From contig NZ_DASZBH010000007.1 of the NCBI RefSeq assembly GCF_035944355.1, positions 186,001-250,000 of the forward strand: DNA of 64,000 nt, read 5' to 3'. Both the position numbers and the translations under genes were made by a program. The notes under the pieces were generated by a model. That model was not told where the DNA came from, did no database searches, and was given only the letters and a program-made list of their open reading frames with translations. Position 1 is the first letter of the stretch. Each line of letters starts with the position of its first letter. The stretch is from Frateuria_A sp035944355. Its GTDB lineage: Bacteria; Pseudomonadota; Gammaproteobacteria; Xanthomonadales; Rhodanobacteraceae. Below are positions 42,519 through 51,966 of the stretch, one piece after another.

Positions 42519-45500
42519 AGCATGCCGCCCACATGAAGTGGCTCAAGCGCCTCGGCCTCGCCCTGCTCGCGCTGCTCCTGCTGCTGGCGCTGGGGCTGTG
42601 GTGGCTGCTGGGCAGCGAGGCCGGCCTGCGCTTCGCGCTGGCCCGCGCCGGCGGCTTCAGCGGTGGCGCGCTCAGCGTGCAGCAGGCGCATGGCCGGCTG
42701 GCCGGGCCGCTCACGCTGGAGGGGCTGCGCTATGCCGACGGCAAGGGGCTGGACGTGCGCGTGGCCAGCGTGAAGCTGGACCTGCGCCCGTGGTCCCTGC
42801 TCGGCCGGCGCCTGCACATCGATGCGCTGGACGTGCAGGGCGTGGCGGTGGCGCTGCCGCCGCCCTCGCCTTCGGCCGAACCGGCCGGCCCGATCTCGCT
42901 GAAGCCGCCGCTGGCGGTCCAGCTCGACCGCGCGCACGTGGGCCACATCGCCGTGCGCCGGGCCGGCCAGCCGGTGTTCGCCGCCGACAGCCTGGACCTC
43001 GCCGGCCGCTGGGACGATGCCGGCTTCGCCGTGCGCGCGCTGCGCCTGCGCTCGCCGGACGGCCAGGTCGACCTGCACGGCACGCTGGCACTCGGCGGCG
43101 GCTATCGCGGCAACGGCCAGGCCAGCTTCGCCTGGAACGTCGGCACCGCCACCTACGCTGGCCGGCTCGATGCGGACAGCGACGGCGCGCACGCGCAACT
43201 GCAGCTGGCGCTCGTCCGCCCGATGGCCGCGCAGCTGCATCTGAAACTGGAGCAGGCCGGCGCCTATCCCTGGACCGCCACGCTCAAGGTGCCGCGCTTC
43301 GACCCCACACCCTTGCTCGGCCCGGGCACGCTGCAGCACCTCGCGCTCGACCTCGGCGGCCAGGGCGACCGCGGCGGCGGCACGCTGACCGGCGAAGTCG
43401 GTCTGGACGAGTGGCGACTGCGCCTCTCGCCGCTGCGTGCGCGGCTGGGCAAGGACCACTCGCAGGTGACGCTGGACGCGCTCACCCTCACCTCTCCGCA
43501 GGTGAAGGGCCGGCTCGACGCGCACGGCCAGCTGCAGTTGGGCGATCCCACGCCCAGCGGCGCGCTCGAGCTCACCTGGCAGGACCTGCTGCTGCCGACC
43601 GAACTGGCCGGCCAGCCGCTGGCCAGCCACGGCCGCCTCGGCGTGCGCGGCAGCGTCCGGCAATTCCACGCCCAGGGCGAGGTCGCGATCGGGCCGCCTG
43701 GAAAACTCGCGCAATTGGCGCTGGAGCTGGACGGCACGCCGCGCCAGCTCGCCCTGCGCACGCTCGACCTGAAGCAACCGCAGGGCCGGCTGCACGCACA
43801 AGGCACGCTCACCCTCAAGCCCGCGCTCGGCTGGGAGCTGGCGTCCGAGGCGAACCGTTTCGATCCGGGCCAGCTCTTCGCCGGCTGGAACGGCGCGCTC
43901 GATGCACAGCTCACCACTCGCGGCACGCTGCCGAATGGCCGTCCCGACGCCCTGCTCGATCTGACCCGCCTGGACGGACGCCTGCGCGGCCGAGCGCTGC
44001 GCGGCCAGGGCAGGCTGCACCTGACGCCCGGCCAGGTGCTCGACGGCAAGCTCGCGCTCGCCTCCGGCGGCAGCACGGCCAGCATCGAGGGCAAGCCCGG
44101 CGCGCGCAACGACATCGCCGTGCAGCTCGACGTCGCCACCCTTGCCGACTGGCTGCCCAACGCCGGCGGCCAGCTGCGCGCGCAAGCCCACGTGACCGGC
44201 CTGCCGTCCGCGCTCGGCGTCGACGCCAGCGCGCACGGCCGTGCGCTGTCGCTGCGCGGCCAGCGCATCGGCGTCCTGGCGCTGGACGCGCACCTGCCCG
44301 ACCTCAGCCGGCCCAGCGGCAAGCTGTCGCTGGACGCCCGCCAAGCGCAGCTCGGCGGCCTGGCCTTCGACACGCTGACGCTGCGCGCCGACGGCACCGA
44401 GACGGCGCACCGGCTCGCGCTGGATGCGCGCGGCCGCCAGCTCTCGGCCGACCTGGCGCTGCGCGGCAGCCTGCGGCAGGCCCGCTGGAAGGGCACGCTG
44501 GACACGCTCGACCTCACCCCGCAGGGCCTGCCGCGCTGGCGGCTGCAGCATCCAGCCACGCTGGACTATGGCGACGGCGCGATGGCGCTGTCCGAGCTGT
44601 GCCTGAGCGCTGGCGAGCCGCTGCTGTGCGTGCAGGGCCGGCAGGACAAGGGCGGCAACCTCGCCGCCAGCTACCGCCTGCAGGCGCTGCCGCTGGCGCT
44701 GCTGCTCAACGCGGCCGGCTACGCCCAGCTGCCGCTGCGTGCCGACGGCAGCCTGCGCGGCGCGGGCACCTTCAGGCGCAGCGCGTCCGGCGCGCTGGAC
44801 GGCCAGGCCACGCTGGCCTCGGACCAGGGCTCGGTCACCTACGTCCAGCAGGCGCAGCGTCCGTTGCTGGCCTGGCATGGCCTTACCGTCGACGCGCGCC
44901 TGGCGCCCGGCCACCAGCAGATCGAGGCCCATGCCGGGCTCAATGCAAACGGGCGCCTGGACGGCCATTTGACCATCGACGGCGCCGACCAGGCGCTCGG
45001 CGGCGAGCTGGCGCTGCGCCTGGACAGCCTCGCGCCGATCGAACTCTTCACCACCCAGGTGGCCGGCGTGCAGGGCCGGCTCGACGGACGCTTCGGCTTC
45101 GCCGGCACGCTGGCGCAGCCGGCCGTGACCGGCCGGGCCGACGTGGCCGGCTTCGCCGCGGAGCTGCCGGCGCTGGGCCTGAAACTCACCGACGGCGCGC
45201 TGGTGCTGCATGCGCCCGACGCGCAGCATCTCCAGCTCGACGGCCACGTTCGCTCCGGCAAGGGCACGCTCAACGTGGCCGGCAGCTACGGCCTCGGCGC
45301 GCAGGCGCCCACCGCGATCACCCTGACGGGCCAGGCCGTGACGGCCGCGGACATTCCCGCGGCCAAGGTGGTGCTCACGCCCGACCTCAAGCTCCTGCGC
45401 GATGCCCAGGGCGTGCGCGTCACCGGCGCGGTGGCGCTGGACAGCGCCGACGTGAACCTGGACCACCTGCCCGGCGCCGGCGCCACCAAGGCCTCGCCGG

Positions 45501-46279
45501 ACGTCGTGGTGGTCGACGAGCGCGCGCAGGAACAGGCCACCGCGCAGCTGCCGGTCAGCGCCGACGTCAAGGTCGACCTGGGCCCACGCACCCATCTCAA
45601 AGGCAAGGGCCTGGATGGTCGCCTCACCGGTACGCTCACGGTGCTCGAGCAGCCCGGCCAGGCGACCCGCGGCCAAGGCCAGATCGGTGTGAGCGGCACC
45701 TACAGCGCCTACGGCCAGGACCTGCACATCGAAGCGGGCAAGCTGCTGTTCGCCAGCACGCCGATCGACAACCCCGGCCTGGACATCCGCGCGGTGCGCA
45801 AGCTCAACCCCAACGCGACCATCGACGAAGGCCAGGAGGTCGGCCTGCTGGTCAGCGGCACGGCGCAACGGCCGATCCTGACGGTGTTCTCCAATCCGCC
45901 GATGGAGCAGTCCGACGCGCTCTCCTACCTGATCACCGGCAAGCCGCTCTCGCAGGTCAGCGGCGGCGAAGGCAACATGGTGGGCGCCGCCGCACAGGCG
46001 CTCGGCTCGGCGGCCGGCGACCTGCTCGCCAAGAGCGTCGGCCGCAGGCTGGGCATCGACGAGATCGGCGTGTCCAGCAACGAGGCGCTGGGCGGCGAGT
46101 CGGCCTTCACCGTGGGCAAGTACCTCTCGCCCCGGTTGTACCTGAGCTACGGCGTGGGCCTGTTCCAGCCGGGCCAGGTGATCACGCTGCGCTACCGCCT
46201 CGGCCAGCGCTGGAACCTCGAGATGCAGAACGCCACCGAATTCAGCCGCGCGAGCTTGAACTACCGCCTCGAACGCTGA
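42515..46279 (+). CDS. tamB: TamB, periplasm-spanning TAM component
   Basis: This ~1254-aa protein has one N-terminal membrane helix (LGLALLALLLLLALGLWWLLG), a very long repetitive beta-strand region typical of AsmA/TamB groove proteins, and the conserved C-terminal DUF490. The latter includes DLHIEAGKLLFASTPIDNPGLDIRA, LSYLITGKPLSQ and LYLSYGVGLF. TamB bridges both membranes and pairs with TamA. The GTG at 42515 overlaps the tamA TGA; the ATG at 42533 (MKWLKRL) is an alternative. Length matches E. coli TamB (1259 aa). Confidence 0.92.
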   Translation: MKHAAHMKWLKRLGLALLALLLLLALGLWWLLGSEAGLRFALARAGGFSGGALSVQQAHGRLAGPLTLEGLRYADGKGLDVRVASVKLDLRPWSLLGRRLHIDALDVQGVAVALPPPSPSAEPAGPISLKPPLAVQLDRAHVGHIAVRRAGQPVFAADSLDLAGRWDDAGFAVRALRLRSPDGQVDLHGTLALGGGYRGNGQASFAWNVGTATYAGRLDADSDGAHAQLQLALVRPMAAQLHLKLEQAGAYPWTATLKVPRFDPTPLLGPGTLQHLALDLGGQGDRGGGTLTGEVGLDEWRLRLSPLRARLGKDHSQVTLDALTLTSPQVKGRLDAHGQLQLGDPTPSGALELTWQDLLLPTELAGQPLASHGRLGVRGSVRQFHAQGEVAIGPPGKLAQLALELDGTPRQLALRTLDLKQPQGRLHAQGTLTLKPALGWELASEANRFDPGQLFAGWNGALDAQLTTRGTLPNGRPDALLDLTRLDGRLRGRALRGQGRLHLTPGQVLDGKLALASGGSTASIEGKPGARNDIAVQLDVATLADWLPNAGGQLRAQAHVTGLPSALGVDASAHGRALSLRGQRIGVLALDAHLPDLSRPSGKLSLDARQAQLGGLAFDTLTLRADGTETAHRLALDARGRQLSADLALRGSLRQARWKGTLDTLDLTPQGLPRWRLQHPATLDYGDGAMALSELCLSAGEPLLCVQGRQDKGGNLAASYRLQALPLALLLNAAGYAQLPLRADGSLRGAGTFRRSASGALDGQATLASDQGSVTYVQQAQRPLLAWHGLTVDARLAPGHQQIEAHAGLNANGRLDGHLTIDGADQALGGELALRLDSLAPIELFTTQVAGVQGRLDGRFGFAGTLAQPAVTGRADVAGFAAELPALGLKLTDGALVLHAPDAQHLQLDGHVRSGKGTLNVAGSYGLGAQAPTAITLTGQAVTAADIPAAKVVLTPDLKLLRDAQGVRVTGAVALDSADVNLDHLPGAGATKASPDVVVVDERAQEQATAQLPVSADVKVDLGPRTHLKGKGLDGRLTGTLTVLEQPGQATRGQGQIGVSGTYSAYGQDLHIEAGKLLFASTPIDNPGLDIRAVRKLNPNATIDEGQEVGLLVSGTAQRPILTVFSNPPMEQSDALSYLITGKPLSQVSGGEGNMVGAAAQALGSAAGDLLAKSVGRRLGIDEIGVSSNEALGGESAFTVGKYLSPRLYLSYGVGLFQPGQVITLRYRLGQRWNLEMQNATEFSRASLNYRLER

Positions 46280-46399
46280 GCGCCCTTCGCTGTGCTGCCG
46301 GGCGCACCTCCCGCATCCCTCCGTGGACCGGGGGCGACGGGAAACCATCCGCCAGGCCGCTCCTGTAGTTCTTTCCCGCGGCCCACGCAAATTTTCAGC

Positions 46400-46431
46400 A
46401 TGCGCTCTGCGCTGAGCAGCGCAGAGCGCAT
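46400..46431. other. Perfect 14-bp inverted repeat downstream of tamB
   Basis: Arms of 14 bp (46400-46413 and 46418-46431) match without error around a GAGC loop. No T run follows on either strand, so it is not a textbook terminator, although it lies 121 bp after tamB and 21 bp before the sigma-54-like element. It may terminate or protect the tamB transcript, or bind a regulator. Confidence 0.6.
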
Positions 46432-46451
46432 CGCCATGCGGATCTGCCCAC

Positions 46452-46466
46452 TGGCACCGCTGATGC
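46452..46466 (+). promoter_or_regulatory. Sigma-54-like -24/-12 element upstream of the KGG cluster
   Basis: TGGCAC, five bases, then ATGC, with the invariant GG and GC exactly ten bases apart. It matches the RpoN consensus TGGCAC-N5-TTGC at nine of ten positions and lies 54 bp before the first KGG start codon. A second, better copy is at 47338. The flanks are also alike: both sites are preceded by TGCCCAC. Confidence 0.6.
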
Positions 46467-46520
46467 AACGCCCCTGGGTGCCCGGCACCTAGGGCCGGGT
46501 GTCCAACCACGGAGATGACC

Positions 46521-46703
46521 ATGACTCGGCAACAGTCCTCCACCCACGACCAGAACAAGAGCAAGCACGCCAGCGACTCCTCCTCGCGCGCCGGCGGACG
46601 TGGCGACACCACCGTACGCGAAGCCGGCCAGAAGGGCGGGCAGCGTGTGCGCGAACTGGTCAACGAAGGCCGCGAATCCGAACAGGGCGGCCGTCGGCAC
46701 TGA
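46521..46703 (+). CDS. KGG-motif stress protein, short form
   Basis: This 60-aa very hydrophilic protein (GGAG 6 bp before ATG 46521) has one KGG unit, TTVREAGQKGGQRVRELVNEG, and a Gln/Ser/Lys-rich N-terminus. The KGG unit is the bacterial stress-induced repeat of GsiB/YciG/ConE10 proteins and is related to plant hydrophilins. Members accumulate in drought, salt, acid or stationary phase and are thought to be disordered protectants. First gene of a cluster of six; preceded by a sigma-54-like site. Confidence 0.82.
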   Translation: MTRQQSSTHDQNKSKHASDSSSRAGGRGDTTVREAGQKGGQRVRELVNEGRESEQGGRRH

Positions 46704-46745
46704 CGACGGCGACGGTCACCACGATCCATCCCACGGAGCCACGAA

Positions 46746-46925
46746 ATGAGCCAGAAGCAGCAGAACGATCGCAACCCGAACCAGAAGCAGGCCCACGCCG
46801 GCGACAAGGGCGGCATGACCGTCCGCGAGGCCGGACAGATGGGCGGCCACAAGGGTGGCCAGCGCGAACGCGAGCTGGTCGAGAAAGGCCACCAGGTCGA
46901 GGGCCGTGGCGGCCGCAAGCACTGA
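46746..46925 (+). CDS. KGG-motif stress protein, 59 aa
   Basis: ATG 46746 (GGAG, 7-bp spacing) to TGA 46923-46925. The product is Lys/Gln/Gly-rich with a KGG unit GMTVREAGQMGGHKGGQRERELVEKG and a basic RGGRKH tail. It lies 42 bp behind the first KGG gene and is probably co-transcribed. No other domain. The name and likely protectant role come from the family; the tail could bind nucleic acid but this is speculation. Confidence 0.82.
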   Translation: MSQKQQNDRNPNQKQAHAGDKGGMTVREAGQMGGHKGGQRERELVEKGHQVEGRGGRKH

Positions 46926-46981
46926 ACCACCGCAACGAGCGCTCGACCAGCAAACCCCTTTCCCACAGCAGGAGACAAACC

Positions 46982-47215
46982 ATGAAGAACCAGGGCAGCG
47001 ACAAGGGCGGCATGACCGTCCGCGAAGCCGGCCAGAAAGGCGGCGAGATCCGCAAGGAACAGCTCGGCCCCGAGGGCTACTCGGCGATCGGCAGGAAGGG
47101 CGGTGAAGCACGCAAGGAAGAGCTGGGCCCGGAGGGCTACTCGGAGCTGGGCACCAAGGGCGGCCACCGCGTGCGCGACCTGATCAACAAGGGCAAGCAG
47201 AGCGAGGGCGGCTGA
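46982..47215 (+). CDS. KGG-motif stress protein with three repeats
   Basis: This 77-aa protein starts at ATG 46982. It is three ~20-residue KGG units in tandem: GMTVREAGQKGGEIRKEQLG, then EGYSAIGRKGGEARKEELG, then EGYSELGTKGGHRVRDLINKG. This is the canonical GsiB-like layout. The repeat DNA is almost identical between neighbouring units and with the genes at 47407 and 48207, so unequal crossing-over could change repeat number. Soluble and probably disordered; no catalytic motif. Confidence 0.85.
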   Translation: MKNQGSDKGGMTVREAGQKGGEIRKEQLGPEGYSAIGRKGGEARKEELGPEGYSELGTKGGHRVRDLINKGKQSEGG

Positions 47216-47337
47216 ACAGGCAGGCGGCCCGCATGCGCGCCCGCGAGGTTGGCAGTTCTTTTCATGGGCAGGCGCAAATTACACGCCCGCTTCCGGGCCT
47301 CTGGCCGGCAAGCGGCTCGGCACGGCGCTTTGCCCAC

Positions 47338-47352
47338 TGGCATACGGGTTGC
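47338..47352 (+). promoter_or_regulatory. Sigma-54-like -24/-12 promoter of the 47407 KGG gene
   Basis: TGGCAT-ACGGG-TTGC: the GG and GC pair are ten bases apart and the -12 half matches RpoN consensus exactly. It is 54 bp before the ATG at 47407, the same distance as the 46452 site from its own gene. The twin location and shared TGCCCAC flank make chance less likely. An activator site was not found. Confidence 0.65.
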
Positions 47353-47406
47353 AATGCATGCGTCGCCCGCTTGTAGGGCTCCCCTAGAACCACCCGGAGA
47401 AACACC

Positions 47407-47733
47407 ATGGCGAACAACGATCGCAACAACCGGACACCTTCCAGCAACGCCAGGGGCAGCGGCGATATGAGCGTTCGCGAAGCCGGCCAAAAGGGCGGCG
47501 AAATCCGCAAGGAACAACTCGGCCCCGAGGGTTACTCGGATCTGGGCCATCAGGGCGTCGAAGCATTGCGTGAGCAGCGCGGCCCCGATGCGATGAGCGA
47601 GATCGGCCGCGAAGGCGGTGAGACCCGCAAGCAGCAGCTGGGCCCTGAAGGCTATTCAGAACTGGGCCAGAAGGGTGGCCAACGCGTGCGCGACCTGATC
47701 AACAAGGGCAAGGAATCCGAAGGCAACGGGTGA
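47407..47733 (+). CDS. KGG-motif stress protein with four units
   Basis: This 108-aa protein from ATG 47407 has an Asn/Arg/Ser-rich head, then four KGG-type units. The second has decayed (YSDLGHQGVEALREQRG), while the others keep GQKGGEIRKEQLG, GREGGETRKQQLG and GQKGGQRVRDLINKG. It is the longest protein of the cluster. A sigma-54-like promoter lies 54 bp upstream. It is followed 18 bp later by the DUF2795 gene, which probably shares its transcript. Protective role inferred from family. Confidence 0.85.
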   Translation: MANNDRNNRTPSSNARGSGDMSVREAGQKGGEIRKEQLGPEGYSDLGHQGVEALREQRGPDAMSEIGREGGETRKQQLGPEGYSELGQKGGQRVRDLINKGKESEGNG

Positions 47734-47751
47734 CCCATAGCGGAGAAGACC

Positions 47752-47958
47752 ATGACACGAGGCGTAGGAGGCCATTCGCCGGCCAACGTGCAGAAGTTCC
47801 TGAGCGGCGTGGGCTACCCGGCCGACAAGCAGGACCTGATCGAATGCGCCCGCCGCAACCACGCGCCGGACGAGGTGATGCAGGAGATCCGGAAGCTGCC
47901 TGACGAGCAATACGGCGGCCCGCAAGACGTAATGAAGGGCTACGGGCAAATCGAGTAG
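47752..47958 (+). CDS. DUF2795-family small protein
   Basis: This 68-aa protein contains the DUF2795 core: GGHSPANVQKFLSGVGYPADKQDLIECARRN followed by EVMQEIRKLPDEQYGGPQDVMKGYG. DUF2795 proteins are small helical proteins of unknown function. They are often coded near stress genes in actinobacteria and proteobacteria. Here it sits inside the KGG cluster, 18 bp after one KGG gene and just before a broken copy. The link to stress is inferred from position. Confidence 0.85.
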   Translation: MTRGVGGHSPANVQKFLSGVGYPADKQDLIECARRNHAPDEVMQEIRKLPDEQYGGPQDVMKGYGQIE

Positions 47959-47978
47959 TTCGCCAACCGATGCGATTC

Positions 47979-48161
47979 ATGAGCAAGCAGAACCACGACA
48001 AGGGCGACATGACCGTCCGCGAAGCGGGCCACTAGGGCGGCGAGGCGCGCAAGGACGAGCTGGGCCACGATGGTTATGCGGAACTCGGCAAGAAAGGCGG
48101 CCAGCGCGTGCACGACCTCGTCAACGAAGGCAAGCAGGCCGGGCACGGCCGCAAGAAGTAA
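47979..48161 (+). pseudogene. KGG-motif gene interrupted by an amber codon
   Basis: From ATG 47979 (or 47970) the frame reads a normal KGG protein, MTVREAGH, then TAG at 48033-48035. It goes straight on in frame with GGEARKDELGHDGYAELGKKGGQRVHDLVNEG to TAA 48159-48161. Sister genes have AAG (Lys of KGG) at the stop, so one A-to-T change explains it. Intact length would be ~60 aa. The rest has further drift (His for Gln and Pro), consistent with loss of selection. Readthrough cannot be excluded. Confidence 0.75.
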
Positions 48162-48206
48162 GCCTGCGTCGGCGACTTTCCCCACCATTGCAAAGAGGCA
48201 CAGACC

Positions 48207-48494
48207 ATGACCAGCAACAAGAACCAGGGTGATATGAGCGTCCGCGAGGCCGGCCAGAAGGGCGGCGAAATCCGCAGGGAACAGCTAGGTCCGCAGGGTT
48301 ACTCGGAGATGGGCAAGAAGGGCGGCGAGACGCGCAAGGAACAGCTGGGTCCCGAGGGCTATTCGGCCTTGGGCAAGAAGGGCGGTGAAGCCCGCAAGGA
48401 AGAACTGGGGCCGGAAGGCTATTCGGAACTGGGCACCAAGGGCGGTCAGCGCGTGCGCGACCTGGTGAACAAGGGCAAGGAATCCGAGGGCTGA
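48207..48494 (+). CDS. KGG-motif stress protein with four clean repeats
   Basis: This 95-aa protein starts at ATG 48207. Four regular units: GDMSVREAGQKGGEIRREQLG, QGYSEMGKKGGETRKEQLG, EGYSALGKKGGEARKEELG and EGYSELGTKGGQRVRDLVNKG. Charge is balanced and there are no Cys or Trp. Last gene of the cluster, converging on murD2. A hairpin with arms 48504-48511/48523-48530 and another at 48573-48594 follow, either of which may end transcription. No sigma-54-like site is seen just upstream. Confidence 0.87.
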   Translation: MTSNKNQGDMSVREAGQKGGEIRREQLGPQGYSEMGKKGGETRKEQLGPEGYSALGKKGGEARKEELGPEGYSELGTKGGQRVRDLVNKGKESEG

Positions 48495-48503
48495 AGCGGC
48501 GAC

Positions 48504-48594
48504 CGCGGCGGGCTGTAACCAACCGCCGCGCGGCCAATCGGCAGGGAACGCGCTCATCCGCCTTCGGGCAGGCCCCGCGCGCAAAGGCGCGGGG
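48504..48594. terminator. Two GC-rich hairpins between the KGG cluster and murD2
   Basis: CGCGGCGG (48504-48511) pairs with CCGCCGCG (48523-48530), and CCCCGCGC (48573-48580) pairs with GCGCGGGG (48587-48594). They are in the 167-bp gap between convergent genes. Neither has a T run, so this is a possible rather than proven termination zone. Confidence 0.4.
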
Positions 48595-48661
48595 AGGCGC
48601 CAGGGATGGCGCCGGCCCGGGCACCGGTGGGCCGCAACGGCCGCGCCCCAACGACGGACGA

Positions 48662-50016
48662 TCAAGCCACTCCCAATCCCTCGATGCCGCAGATCGCCCG
48701 TGGGTCGAACCCTGCAAGTTCGGCGAAGCGGCGGCCGCGTTCGGCATAGTCGTGGAACTGGTCGAAGCTCGGCGCGCCCGGCGAAAGCAGCACTACGCCA
48801 CCGGCGGGCGCGAGCGAGCGCGCACGCGCGACCGCCTCGTCCAGCGAACCGGCCTCGACCACCTCGACGCCCGCGCCCTCGCGCAACGCTCTGGCGATAC
48901 GCGGCCCGTTGGCTCCTTGCGCCACGATGGTCAACTCCGTGCGGCCTTCCATTGCATCGACGAATCCCGACCAGTCCAGGCCGCGGTCGTGCCCGCCGAC
49001 GATCACCGTGACCGCGCGTCCGGCCAGGCTGGCCAGCGCCGCCAGGGTGGCCTGCGGCGTGGTGCTGATCGAATCGTTGACCCAGTGCCGCCCGTCGCGT
49101 TCGCCCAGCGGCTGCAGGCGATGCGGCAACGGATGGAAGCGCGCCAGCGCCGGCGCGGCGGCGCGCGCGTCGTGGCCCATCGCCTCCAGCGCCGCCAGCG
49201 CGGCGCAGGCGTTGAGCGCGTTGTGTCCGCCCGGCACCGGCAGCCGGGCGATCTCGAACACGCGCTCGTCCGCGCGCCGGATGAACCCCTCGCGCAGGTG
49301 CCAGCCACCTGGCACGCCGAACAGCACGCGCTGCGGATGCGCTGCCGTGCGCTCGAGCAGCGTCTGCTGCGTGCCGTTGACCAGCAGGGTGCGCGCCGCG
49401 TCGGCGAGCCTGAGCTTGTCGGCCACGTAGCGCTCGCGCGAGCCGTGCCAGTCCAGGTGCTCCTCATAGAGGCTGGTGACCACGCCCAGCGGCAGCGGCC
49501 CGGCCTCGCCGGTCTGGAAGCTGGACAGCTCGACGGCCCACAGCTGCGCCTGCGCATCGAGCAGCTCCAGCAGCGGCATGCCGATGTTGCCGGCCAGCGC
49601 GGTGCGCAGGCCCAGCGTCCGCGCCAGGTGCGCGAGCAACGCCGTGGTGGTGCTCTTGCCCTTGGTGCCGGTCACGGCGACCACCGGCGCCTGCGGGTGC
49701 TCGGCGAACCACAGCGCAGTGCCGGAGGTGAAGCGCGTGCCGCGGCCCTGTGCCTCGAGCAGCGCGGGCTTGTAGGCCGAGATGCCGGGCGACTTCACCA
49801 CCACGTCGAAGGCGGCCAGGGCGGCGGCATCGGGTTCGCCCCCGGTCACCGCCAGCGTGGGCTCGAAGGCCCGCGCCGCGGCGACTTCCGTTTCGCTGCA
49901 GAACAGGGTGAGGGCCAGCGCCGGCAGGCGCGCGCGCAAGGCGGCGATGGCCGCCCTGCCCTCGCGGCCGAAGCCCCAGACGGCGACCCGCCGGCCCGCC
50001 AGTTCGGCGATGCGCA

Positions 50017-50017
<1 letters not shown>
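48662..50017 (-). CDS. murD2: MurD2, UDP-MurNAc-L-alanine:L-glutamate ligase
   Basis: This 451-aa Mur ligase has an N-terminal UDP-binding domain (VAVWGFGREGRAAIAAL), PGIS, the ATP loop VTGTKGKSTTTALLAHL, a central SSFQTG and HNALNACAALAAL, and the C-terminal VIVGGHDRGLDW region. It is closest to MurD. Its gene follows murL with a one-base overlap (TGATG at 50015-50019). In Xanthomonas the same pair works as MurD2, which adds L-glutamate, and MurL, which then epimerises the terminal residue to D-glutamate. That replaces MurI/MurD. A normal murD may still exist elsewhere. ATG 50017 is the start. Confidence 0.85.
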
Positions 50018-51390
<1,373 letters not shown>

Positions 51391-51420
51391 TCGTTCACTC
51401 CGTGGAGCGTGCTCTGCTCT

Positions 51421-51484
51421 CGCTCCCTCTCCCCATCCCCGATCAAGAATGGGGAGAGGGCCGGGGTGAGGGGATGGGGCTCGC
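51421..51484. repeat. REP element at the 3' end of the DUF559 gene
   Basis: CTCCCTCTCCCCAT...ATGGGGAGAGGG with the GGGGTGAGGGG tail and TGGGGCTCGCC end. The arms are joined by CCCGATCAAGA. It contains the last ~13 codons and the stop of the nuclease gene and lies 31 bp before the murL start codon. Confidence 0.85.
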
Positions 51485-51814
51485 CAGAGCCTCCACCAGC
51501 ACCTCAAGCACGCTCTCGATATTCGTCAACAGGTCATTGTTCCAGAAACGCAGCACGCGGTAGCCCTTGGACTCGAGGTAGCTCGTGCGTGCCTGGTCGT
51601 AATCCTCTTGCGCCAGGTGCTGGCTGCCGTCCAACTCCACCACCAGCATCCGTTCGGTACACACGAAGTCGACCACGTACCGGTCGATCTCGTGCTGGCG
51701 ACGGAACTTGCAGCCATCCAGTTGCCGGTTCCTTAGGCGATACCAGAGCGCCTGCTCGGCATCGGTCATGCCCAGGCGCAGTCCGCGCGCCCGGTCTACG
51801 TTCATGCGTTTCAT
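51443..51814 (-). CDS. DUF559 (Vsr-like) endonuclease flanked by REP elements
   Basis: This 123-aa protein of the restriction-endonuclease-like superfamily starts at ATG 51814. Motifs are LGMTDAEQALWYRLRNRQL, GCKFRRQHEIDRYVVDFVC, VVELDGSQH (catalytic D-ExDG pattern) and YDQARTSYLESKGYRVLRFWN, characteristic of DUF559/Vsr-like nucleases. The final ~13 codons and stop are inside a REP palindrome (PIPSPRPSPHS). A second block of REP elements lies 36 bp upstream of its start. It interrupts what would otherwise be lysAC-murL spacing. No methylase partner is near. Whether it acts on REP DNA is unknown but worth asking. Confidence 0.82.
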   Translation of the reverse strand: MKRMNVDRARGLRLGMTDAEQALWYRLRNRQLDGCKFRRQHEIDRYVVDFVCTERMLVVELDGSQHLAQEDYDQARTSYLESKGYRVLRFWNNDLLTNIESVLEVLVEALASPIPSPRPSPHS

Positions 51815-51849
51815 CCTTGAAACCTCGCTCCATGAAAGTTTGTCGCCAG

Positions 51850-51962
51850 GGCGGCCCCTCACCCCAGCCCTCTCCCCGGAGGGGAGAGGGAGCCAACGGC
51901 GGGCCACCGCTCTTGCCCCCTCTCCCCTGGCTTTGATCAACGATGTGGATGAGGGCCGGGCT
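51850..51962. repeat. REP elements between lysAC and the DUF559 gene
   Basis: A complete element (CCCCTCACCCC, then CCCTCTCCCCGGAGGGGAGAGGG, about 51855-51891) is followed by a half or diverged copy (CCCTCTCCCC at ~51909, GATGAGGGCCGGG to 51960). The block fills most of the 152-bp gap. Confidence 0.85.
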
Positions 51963-51966
51963 CGCC

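Noticed and set aside
42377..47167. 1596-codon minus-strand frame opposite tamB and the KGG genes
   Set aside because: It covers several well-supported + strand genes and has no recognisable domain; it is the mirror of G/C-biased third positions.
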